Below, piece after piece: positions 26,816-32,516 of a stretch of 32,516 nucleotides of DNA. Within the stretch, counting starts at the first letter, position 1. The number at the start of each line of letters is the position of its first letter. The position numbers were made by a program, and so were the translations under genes. Below the pieces are notes generated by a model. That model had not been told where the DNA came from. It ran no database searches and saw nothing but the letters and a program-made list of their open reading frames with translations. This stretch comes from Caedibacter sp. 37-49 (lineage in GTDB: Bacteria > Pseudomonadota > Alphaproteobacteria > Caedimonadales > Caedimonadaceae), in assembly GCA_001898725.1 (NCBI GenBank), contig MKUV01000061.1, positions 1-32,516 on the forward strand, written 5' to 3'.

Positions 26816-26935
26816 ATGCCTAAAGATTTTGATCCCTTCTTGAACTTTCTTCAAAAATGCTTGCATCTTAAGAAAAGTCTCGTTATACCAAACTTTATAT
26901 CGCACGCAGGTTCTGCGGTTCTTATATATAAATAA
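26816..26935 (+). CDS. Possible small ORF of 39 codons before rpsB
   Basis: ATG at 26816 follows AAGGA with a 5-nt spacer, a near-ideal ribosome site, 18 bp after the HAD gene. The peptide starts MPKDFDPFLNFLQK and ends GSAVLIYK. No family is recognised. The DNA includes two inverted repeats: ACTTTCTT/AAGAAAAGT at 26844-26878 and CGCAG/CTGCG at 26905-26917. It may be a leader peptide of the rpsB operon, the start of a decayed gene or chance. Confidence 0.3.
   Translation: MPKDFDPFLNFLQKCLHLKKSLVIPNFISHAGSAVLIYK
26861..26889 (+). promoter_or_regulatory. Possible promoter of the rpsB operon
   Basis: TTGCAT at 26861-26866 and TATACC at 26884-26889 are spaced by 17 bp. Each is only a partial match to the sigma-70 boxes (three and four of six). 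It would give a leader of about 110 nt that contains the rpsB structure. Confidence 0.25.
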
Positions 26936-26943
26936 AAGAGTCG

Positions 26944-26998
26944 CTCCGGTGGTTTTCAAATAAACTACATTCCTGCGGAGGTTTAACCGGAGAAAGGA
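26944..26998 (+). promoter_or_regulatory. Structured leader at the rpsB ribosome site, candidate S2 autoregulation element
   Basis: CTCCGGT at 26944-26950 pairs perfectly with ACCGGAG at 26986-26992. The stem closes a 35-nt loop that includes a GC-rich internal CCTGCGGAGG. The 3' side ends directly before the AAGGA ribosome site (26994-26998), 6 nt from the rpsB ATG. Ribosomal protein S2 represses its own operon in several bacteria through such leaders. No direct match to a described family was established here. Confidence 0.5.
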
Positions 26999-27004
26999 AA
27001 TACA

Positions 27005-27829
27005 ATGAAAAATGCTCTATTTACCATGCGTGATTTAATGCACGCAGGTGTTCACTTTGGTCACCATCCACGCCGTTGGAATCCTAAAATGGCGCCTTAT
27101 CTTTACGGTGTAAGGAATAGCGTCCATATTATCAATTTAGAAAAAACTGTCCCTCTCATCCATCAAGCACTCATAGCCTTAAAAGATGTCGTAACTAGTG
27201 GTGGACGTGTTTTATTTGTAGGAACAAAACGTCAAGCTTCTGAAGTTGTTGCTGAAGCAGCAAAGCATTGTGGTCAATATTATATTAACCACCGTTGGCT
27301 TGGCGGAATGTTAACAAACTGGAAGACAATATCGCAATCCATAAGACGCCTTAAAGAGTTGGAAGAATTCTTAGGTCAAGAGAACCTGGGACTTACAAAA
27401 AAAGAACTCCTTAAGCTCACAAGAGAAAAGGGCAAGCTGGAACTTTCTTTAGGTGGTATTAAAGAAATGCCAGGGTTACCAGATATTATGTTTGTTATGG
27501 ATAGTCTTAATGATCGCATCGCAATTAATGAAGCAAATCGTTTAGGCATACCTGTCATTGCGATTTTAGATAGTAATGCTGATCCAGCAGGTGTAGATTA
27601 CCCTATTCCTGGTAATGATGATGCAATTCGTTCTATTGAATTTTATTGTAGAGTAGCATCATCAACAATCCTTGATGGATTACAACATCAATTGCGTGCA
27701 GCAGGAGTGGATCTTGGGGGAGCCGCTCGCATTGCTCCAGGTGCAGAGCAAGAAACTTCTGAAAGCCAAGAAAACGTTTTTGAAGAAAATTCAGTTTCTG
27801 AGCAAGTTATAGCAACTCAAGAATTGTAA
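27005..27829 (+). CDS. rpsB: 30S ribosomal protein S2
   Basis: A 274-residue S2. The family N-terminus is intact ([20 protein letters not shown]), as are the central LFVGTKRQA and the [13 protein letters not shown] region. The C-terminal 35 residues are an acidic tail rich in glutamate and serine, longer than in E. coli S2. S2 binds the 30S head late in assembly and helps recruit S1. AAGGA lies 6 nt upstream of the ATG. It is the first gene of the conserved rpsB-tsf-pyrH-frr-uppS-cdsA run. Confidence 0.97.
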   Translation: MKNALFTMRDLMHAGVHFGHHPRRWNPKMAPYLYGVRNSVHIINLEKTVPLIHQALIALKDVVTSGGRVLFVGTKRQASEVVAEAAKHCGQYYINHRWLGGMLTNWKTISQSIRRLKELEEFLGQENLGLTKKELLKLTREKGKLELSLGGIKEMPGLPDIMFVMDSLNDRIAINEANRLGIPVIAILDSNADPAGVDYPIPGNDDAIRSIEFYCRVASSTILDGLQHQLRAAGVDLGGAARIAPGAEQETSESQENVFEENSVSEQVIATQEL

Positions 27830-27864
27830 GTTTTATTCTTTATAAAGATTAAGGAAAAAGTATC

Positions 27865-28794
27865 ATGACAGAGATTTCTGCAAGTGCAGTAAAAGAACTC
27901 CGTGAGAGAACAGGCGCGGGAATGATGGATTGTAAGAAAGCTCTTACAGAAGCGAATGGCGATATGGAAGCAGCTGTTGATTGGCTGAGAGCAAAGGGCT
28001 TAGCTGCTGCTGCAAAAAAAGCAGGACGTACTGCTGCTGAAGGTCTTGTGGGAGCAGTAACAACAGGGACTTTAGGTGCTATTGTTGAAATTAATGCTGA
28101 GACTGACTTTGTTGCTCGAAATGAGAAGTTCCAAGAATATGTTCGAACGGCGTCAAACCTCGCTTTAAAATCTAACTCTGATGTGGAATTTTTTAAAAGT
28201 ATGCCTTATCCAGCAACAGGAAAAAGCGTTTCGGAAGAGCTAACAAATCTTATCTCTGTTATTGGTGAAAATATGGAAGTAAGACGTGTAAAAAGTTTGG
28301 AAGTTAATCAGGGCGTTGTAACAAGCTATATTCATAGTGCTATTGCCCCAGGTTTAGGGAGAATAGGCGTCCTTGTTGCTCTGGAATCCACAGGTGATAA
28401 ACTTAAATTAGAAACGTTGGGAAAGCAAATAGCTATGCATGCGGCTGCAGCAAATCCTCAAGCATGTACGATTTCCGATTTAGATCCGACTATTATCGAG
28501 CGTGAGCGTAAAATATTTGCAGAGCAAGCTCGTGAATCAGGTAAAAAAGAAGAGTTTATTGAAAAAATGATAGAAGGACGCCTTCGTAAATTTTATGAAG
28601 AGTCCGTGTTAGTAGAACAAGTTTATTTAATTGATGATACAAAAAGAAAAGTATCGCAAGTTATTGCTGATGCTGCAAAAGAACTTAATACATCTATTGA
28701 TTTAAAAGGATTTGCTCTTTTTAAACTTGGTGAAGGTATTGAGAAAGAAGTGACTGATTTTGCCGCAGAAGTAGCTCAACAGCTTGGACAGTAA
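27865..28794 (+). CDS. tsf: Elongation factor Ts
   Basis: A 309-residue EF-Ts of normal length. The UBA-like N-terminal domain holds VKELRERTGAGMMDCKKAL, and the core holds VEINAETDFVARNEKF, the segment that contacts EF-Tu. It exchanges GDP for GTP on EF-Tu. It lies 35 bp after rpsB, as in most bacteria. AAGGA is placed before the ATG. The stop codon forms part of a 10-bp inverted repeat that follows. Confidence 0.97.
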   Translation: MTEISASAVKELRERTGAGMMDCKKALTEANGDMEAAVDWLRAKGLAAAAKKAGRTAAEGLVGAVTTGTLGAIVEINAETDFVARNEKFQEYVRTASNLALKSNSDVEFFKSMPYPATGKSVSEELTNLISVIGENMEVRRVKSLEVNQGVVTSYIHSAIAPGLGRIGVLVALESTGDKLKLETLGKQIAMHAAAANPQACTISDLDPTIIERERKIFAEQARESGKKEEFIEKMIEGRLRKFYEESVLVEQVYLIDDTKRKVSQVIADAAKELNTSIDLKGFALFKLGEGIEKEVTDFAAEVAQQLGQ

Positions 28795-28832
28795 AAAATT
28801 ATCATTTAAAGAAATTTGTTAAGATAATTTTT
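28794..28832 (+). terminator. Possible weak terminator or attenuator between tsf and pyrH
   Basis: AAAAATTATC (28794-28803) and GATAATTTTT (28823-28832) are perfect complements around a 19-nt loop, and the stem ends in five T. Only one pair is G-C, so any effect would be modest. It may reduce read-through from rpsB-tsf into pyrH. Confidence 0.3.
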
Positions 28833-28867
28833 AATACATTTCTTTCTGAAATAAAGGAAATTGCTTG

Positions 28868-29632
28868 ATGAAAGGTAGCATTCAACCTTTACCCTTTAAG
28901 CGAATTTTACTTAAGTTATCTGGAGAAGCTCTTATGGGGGAGAAAAGCTATGGGCTTGACCCCGCGACAGTTGAGAGAATCGCTCTTGATATAAAAAGCG
29001 TCCATGCTTTAGGATGTCAAATTTGCATTGTTATTGGTGGTGGTAATATCTTCAGAGGGATAAATGGTGAGGCACAAGGAATTGATCGTTCTACGTCTGA
29101 CTATATGGGGATGCTTGCCACCGTTATGAACGCTTTAGCACTTCAAAATGCTTTAGAAAAACAAGATGTTGATACGCGTGTGCAATCTGCAATCCCTATG
29201 GAAACTGTGTGTGAAAGTTACGTACGCCGTAGAGCACTTTATCATTTAGAAAAAAAACGCGTTATAATTTTTGCTGCAGGTTCTGGGAATCCATTTTTTA
29301 CGACTGACACAGCAGCAGTCTTAAGAGCAAATGAAATGGGATGCGATGTTTTAATGAAAGGTACAAAAGTTGACGGTGTTTATTCATCAGATCCAACAAA
29401 TACTAAGAATGCAAAGAGATTCGAACATTTAAATTACTTACAGGTTCTTTCGGAAAATTTAAGAGTAATGGATATGGCAGCTATCGCTTTAGCTCGGGAA
29501 AATCATTTGCCATTGATTGTTTTTTCTATTCAGGAGCCTAATGGTTTTATCAAAGCCTTAACTGGACATGGCACATTTACTTCTATTTCTAATCACGCGA
29601 ATCAACAGCAGTTTTTACAAGGGAGATTATAG
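28868..29632 (+). CDS. pyrH: UMP kinase
   Basis: A 254-residue amino-acid-kinase fold UMP kinase. [14 protein letters not shown] is the N-terminal phosphate-binding strand, [10 protein letters not shown] follows it, and [21 protein letters not shown]-type sequence forms the nucleotide site. It makes UDP from UMP in the cytoplasm. The ATG at 28868 has AAGGA 9 nt upstream; an in-frame TTG one codon earlier is possible. It is followed 1 bp later by frr. Confidence 0.96.
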   Translation: MKGSIQPLPFKRILLKLSGEALMGEKSYGLDPATVERIALDIKSVHALGCQICIVIGGGNIFRGINGEAQGIDRSTSDYMGMLATVMNALALQNALEKQDVDTRVQSAIPMETVCESYVRRRALYHLEKKRVIIFAAGSGNPFFTTDTAAVLRANEMGCDVLMKGTKVDGVYSSDPTNTKNAKRFEHLNYLQVLSENLRVMDMAAIALARENHLPLIVFSIQEPNGFIKALTGHGTFTSISNHANQQQFLQGRL

Positions 29633-29633
29633 G

Positions 29634-30191
29634 ATGAGTGCATTTAATCTTGAAGATCTTAAAAAACGTATGCAAGGGGCTTTTGATGCTCTTGCAAAGG
29701 AATTTAACGGGTTGAGAACAAATAGAGCTTCTACACATCTTTTAGAACCTCTTATGATTGATGCTTATGGGTCGCGCATGCCGATTACACAAGTAGGCAC
29801 AATCAGCACGCCTGAAGCTAGATTGTTAACAGTTCAAGTGTGGGATAAAGAACTTGTAAAAGCTGTTGAAAAAGCGATTAGAGAGGCTAATCTAGGTTTA
29901 AATCCTTCAGCAGATGGTCAGATCGTTCGTATTCCAATGCCTGATTTGAGTCTTGAAAGGCGTCAAGAGATTGCAAAAATTGCGGCTAAATACGCTGAAC
30001 AAGGAAAAATCTCAGTAAGAGCAGTTCGGCGAGATGGTATGGATGAATTAAAAAAACTTGAGAAAGACAGTAAAATTTCTGAAGATCAGCATCATAATTA
30101 TGCTGATGAGATTCAAAAACTTACGGACGACTTTATTAAGAAAATTGATCAAGCATTACAACAAAAAGAAAAAGATATCCTACAAGTCTAA
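29634..30191 (+). CDS. frr: Ribosome recycling factor
   Basis: A 185-residue RRF, exactly the usual length. The conserved N-terminal helix has LRTNRASTHLLEPL, and the C-terminal helix has RAVRRDGMDELKKLEKD. With EF-G it splits post-termination ribosomes. The open frame extends 66 bp further upstream into pyrH, but the ATG at 29634 gives the family N-terminus and has GGGAG about 9 nt upstream. It starts one base after the pyrH stop. Confidence 0.97.
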   Translation: MSAFNLEDLKKRMQGAFDALAKEFNGLRTNRASTHLLEPLMIDAYGSRMPITQVGTISTPEARLLTVQVWDKELVKAVEKAIREANLGLNPSADGQIVRIPMPDLSLERRQEIAKIAAKYAEQGKISVRAVRRDGMDELKKLEKDSKISEDQHHNYADEIQKLTDDFIKKIDQALQQKEKDILQV

Positions 30192-30215
30192 GGGGCTTTA
30201 GAAAAGGTTTACAGT

Positions 30216-30947
30216 TTGTCTTCTTATACACCTTCTTTAGAAATAAATCTTCCACGGCACATAGGAATAGTGATGGATGGCAATGGACGTTGGGCCCAAG
30301 CTCAGGGACTTGAACGTTTAAAAGGACATTACGAGGGAGCTGAAGCTCTTAAACGCATCGTCCAAGCTTCTGTTGAATTGGGAATTGAATATTTAACAGT
30401 TTATGCGTTTTCAACAGAGAATTGGTCTCGTCCTGTAGAGGAAGTTAAGGGGTTAATGTTTCTTCTACGCCATCATTTAACAGCAGGTCTTAATGACCTT
30501 ATGAAAAATAATATAAAATTAAAAGTTATAGGATTTTTGGACAAATTAGAGCTAGATTTGCAAGAAGTAATTAATCAAGCCGTTAATAAGACCTCTCAAA
30601 ATACAGGATTAACATTTTGTATTGCTTTTAATTATGGTGGACGAGCAGAAATTGTTGAAGCTACTAAAAAAATTGCAGAAAAAATAAAATCTGAAGAATT
30701 AAAAATAGAGGCTTTAACCGAAGAAGTTTTTGCTCAGCATCTTTTAACGCGAGACCTTCCAGACCCAGATTTGTTTATTCGAACAAGTGGTGTATCTCGC
30801 CTTAGTAATTATCTCTTATGGCAAATGGCCTATACTGAGATGGTATTTTCAAATACACATTGGCCTGACTTTAAAAAAGAAGATTTAATCGATGCTATTA
30901 CCCAGTACCAACAACGAGAACGTCGCTTTGGTAAAATCGCTTCTTAA
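30216..30947 (+). CDS. uppS: Undecaprenyl diphosphate synthase
   Basis: A 243-residue cis-prenyltransferase. HIGIVMDGNGRWA holds the catalytic Asp21, followed by the GH.G-like region and AFSTENWSRP. RTSGVSRLSNYLLWQ near residue 190-205 binds the IPP diphosphate. It builds the C55 lipid carrier for peptidoglycan and other wall polymers from farnesyl diphosphate and IPP. The start is TTG at 30216 with AAGG 8 nt upstream; the first internal ATG would cut the catalytic motif, so TTG must be used. The 3' end overlaps cdsA. Confidence 0.95.
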   Translation: MSSYTPSLEINLPRHIGIVMDGNGRWAQAQGLERLKGHYEGAEALKRIVQASVELGIEYLTVYAFSTENWSRPVEEVKGLMFLLRHHLTAGLNDLMKNNIKLKVIGFLDKLELDLQEVINQAVNKTSQNTGLTFCIAFNYGGRAEIVEATKKIAEKIKSEELKIEALTEEVFAQHLLTRDLPDPDLFIRTSGVSRLSNYLLWQMAYTEMVFSNTHWPDFKKEDLIDAITQYQQRERRFGKIAS

Positions 30948-31596
30948 AAGTAATTTTATTCAAAGAACACTAACGACACTAATTTTAGGTTCGTTCTCAA
31001 TATTTGTTCTGCTACAAGGTTATCCTTATGCCCATATATATATGGGGGTTTTTCTTGTAGGAGCTATCGTCGAATGGATATGCCTTCTTTGGCCTATTCA
31101 ACGATCATGGTTGAAACGAAGTACATGGCTTATTATTGGGATTCTTTTCATTGCTTGCTCGGGGGTAGGTTTAGGAATACTTTCCTATGAAAATTCAACA
31201 ATATTTGTTGGGGTTCTCTTACTTGTGTGGTCAACAGATATAGGGGCGTATCTTTTTGGCAGATGGTTAAAAGGTCCTAAATTAGCACCGTCAATTAGCC
31301 CAAATAAAACTTGGTCAGGGGCTATAGGTGGTATCATTACATGTTTGTGCCTTATGACTTTATTCTTTCAGTTTTATAATTTTTCTTCTGTTCAGACGCT
31401 GTCGACGCTTTTAAGGTATGCACTTCTTATTTCAGTTATCTCTGAAATTGGAGACCTTTTTGAATCTTGGGTTAAACGTAAACTTAATGTTAAGGATTCA
31501 GGAAGTATTATTCCAGGGCATGGTGGAATTTTAGATAGACTAGATAGTCTTCTTGCCATTGGTTTGGGTTACTTCTGTATAAAGGTGTTTTGGTAA
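30892..31596 (+). CDS. cdsA: Phosphatidate cytidylyltransferase
   Basis: A 234-residue membrane protein with about six to seven helices and the CdsA signature near the C-terminus: SWVKRKLNVKDSGSIIPGHG then GILDRLD, ending near 219. It makes CDP-diacylglycerol from phosphatidic acid and CTP, the branch point for all phospholipids. The protein is shorter than the usual 260-285 residues, mainly at the N-terminus. The ATG at 30892 lies 56 bp inside uppS; a TTG at 30928 is another candidate, and neither has a strong ribosome site. In many alphaproteobacteria dxr comes next, but here a DUF6314 gene does. Confidence 0.92.
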   Translation: MLLPSTNNENVALVKSLLKSNFIQRTLTTLILGSFSIFVLLQGYPYAHIYMGVFLVGAIVEWICLLWPIQRSWLKRSTWLIIGILFIACSGVGLGILSYENSTIFVGVLLLVWSTDIGAYLFGRWLKGPKLAPSISPNKTWSGAIGGIITCLCLMTLFFQFYNFSSVQTLSTLLRYALLISVISEIGDLFESWVKRKLNVKDSGSIIPGHGGILDRLDSLLAIGLGYFCIKVFW

Positions 31597-32031
31597 ATGA
31601 TTGTTGATCTTAAAAAGTGGTTGCGTGGATCATGGCAGATTAATCGAGAAATTAGAGATTTTGAACATCAACTTTTAGGCCATTTTGAAGGAAGATTAAC
31701 GTTTACTGATGATGAATTTAATAATCTTGCGGCTCATGAAGAAGGGGAAACAACTTTTGGGGAACATCACGGATTAGCAACCTCAAACTTAATTTATCAT
31801 TTTCCATCACTCTCTCTCGCAAAAGTCCTATTTCATGATCGGCGCTATTTTCACGATTTAGATTTACGTTTAGGTTTTTGGAAAGTTGAGCATCATTGTG
31901 GTCAGGATCGTTACGTTGGACGCTTTACGGTACAGTCTGAACGACGTTTAGACGTTGAGTGGTCAATTAAAGGACCTAATAAAAAACTGGAGATTAAGAC
32001 GGTGCTTACGAGACTTAAAGAAACAAAATAA
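31597..32031 (+). CDS. DUF6314 family protein, function unknown
   Basis: A 144-residue soluble protein recognised as DUF6314 by its layout. WLRGSWQINREI opens it, HFEGRLTFT follows, then VLFHDRRYFHDLDL, VEHHCGQDRYVGRF, and a closing VEWSIKGPNKKLEIKT. It looks like a small beta-barrel, perhaps lipocalin-like; the true function is not known. The ATG directly follows the cdsA stop with no gap, so it is co-translated with the end of the operon. The link to cdsA hints at a lipid or envelope role, which is only inference. Confidence 0.75.
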   Translation: MIVDLKKWLRGSWQINREIRDFEHQLLGHFEGRLTFTDDEFNNLAAHEEGETTFGEHHGLATSNLIYHFPSLSLAKVLFHDRRYFHDLDLRLGFWKVEHHCGQDRYVGRFTVQSERRLDVEWSIKGPNKKLEIKTVLTRLKETK

Positions 32032-32463
32032 TTCGTTAGACATTTATTCGAGCTTTTCAAAACTCTACTAGCGGGCCTTGCAGCATAATTTAAAGGTGCT
32101 CTAGCTTTAATTTGCTTATATGTTAAAAAATAAGCTAATATAAGCAGTTATCGACGGGAAAGAGACAAAGAACAGCAATTGTCCACATAATGCAATCACT
32201 CAAAAGTCTAAAATTTCCCCAAGTGATCGGTTTTTAAAAAATTAGTTTTAGGTATTGAGCTTCATAACCCAAACTAAAAAGCCATACCCATAATAAAATA
32301 AAAGGCAGCGCCTCGCCACATTGCAAGCATAACAAGACTCTTATATGAAGTTAAGATAGCTCTTATTCATTTCGATTTCTCAATTAGATTTAATGATTAT
32401 TGATTTTTTTATCTCGAAAGGCATAGAGGCGTCTATAAAAGAGAATGTTTAAAAAATTTTGAG
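32032..32463. other. Gene-poor region between the DUF6314 gene and tRNA-Ser
   Basis: About 430 bp without a supported gene. It has a perfect 9-bp inverted repeat, TGCTTATAT at 32113-32121 and ATATAAGCA at 32138-32146, which could mark the end of the rpsB operon but lacks a T-run. A minus-strand open stretch ending at 32274 reads as an 18-codon hydrophobic peptide and may be a decayed membrane gene, but this is too short to call. Confidence 0.5.
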
Positions 32464-32516
32464 TGGCGGAGGGGATGGGATTCGAACCCACGATACGGAA
32501 TTACCCGTATAACGGT
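32464..32516 (-). tRNA. tRNA-Ser, partial (3' part, cut by the window edge)
   Basis: Read on the minus strand, the end is CCA after discriminator G, with the acceptor strand CCCCTCC. The T-loop TTCGAAT has a 5-bp stem (GTGGG with CCCAT). A long variable arm (ATACGG with CCGTAT) precedes it, which marks a class II tRNA. A G discriminator with a long variable arm fits serine, while leucine and tyrosine use A. The CCA is encoded. The anticodon lies outside the window, so the isoacceptor is unknown. Confidence 0.88.

Noticed and set aside
29568-29633. 22-residue N-terminal extension of Frr
   Set aside because: It lies within pyrH, while the ATG at 29634 gives the usual 185-residue protein with a good ribosome site.
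32179-32187. TTGTCCACA, one mismatch from a DnaA box, in the gap before tRNA-Ser
   Set aside because: Only one such site was noticed, with no cluster, no typical origin genes beside it and no convincing unwinding element.
32274-32330. 18-codon hydrophobic minus-strand ORF starting MLAMWRGAAF
   Set aside because: Too short, with no recognised family; an in-frame stop lies a short way upstream. Perhaps a remnant, but not supportable.

Overview
The window reads as part of the chromosome of an AT-rich alphaproteobacterium. Gene content and order (RodZ-like gene, hisS, prfA, prmC; rpsB-tsf-pyrH-frr-uppS-cdsA; mlaE-mlaF-radA-cvpA; a DUF6314 protein; a HAD protein of the HAD-UbiA fusion family) are alphaproteobacterial. 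Very low GC, overlapping neighbours, an amino-acid-type importer, AMP nucleosidase and signs of domain decay suggest a host-associated lineage such as Holosporales or Rickettsiales. That placement is inference; there is no 16S gene here.

Layout. 1-186: a GC-rich palindromic intergenic repeat. 187-3807 (minus): cvpA, radA, mlaF, mlaE, tightly packed. 4273-5298 (plus): nitronate monooxygenase/FabK-like flavoprotein. 5640-9899 (plus): rodZ-like gene, hisS, prfA, prmC, meeting aspS (minus, 9896-11677) tail to tail. 11770-12933: rnd. 12993-16907: an ABC importer with two tandem substrate-binding proteins, one permease and one ATPase. 17003-18037: an alpha/beta hydrolase whose 3' end overlaps amn by 102 bp. 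17936-23806 (minus): rne, an M48 metalloprotease, a DsbA-like protein and amn. 24303-26797 (plus): a periplasmic amino-acid-binding domain fused to a TRIC cation channel, then a HAD phosphatase carrying a degenerate UbiA-like membrane tail. 26816-32031 (plus): a possible small ORF, a structured rpsB leader, then rpsB, tsf, pyrH, frr, uppS, cdsA and a DUF6314 gene. 32464-32516: the 3' part of a tRNA-Ser on the minus strand, cut by the window edge.

How the genes work together. Most are core functions: translation and its termination (hisS, aspS, prfA, prmC, rpsB, tsf, frr), RNA processing (rne, rnd), envelope lipid and undecaprenyl synthesis (cdsA, uppS, mlaEF), envelope quality control (DsbA-like, M48 protease), cell shape (rodZ) and recombination (radA). 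Two MEP isoprenoid genes that often sit in these clusters, ispG between rodZ and hisS and dxr after cdsA, are absent from those positions although uppS still needs isoprenoid precursors.

The most unusual locus is the binding-protein/TRIC channel fusion at 24303-25805, whose architecture resembles a ligand-gated cation channel. It probably forms an operon with the degenerate HAD-UbiA gene that follows.
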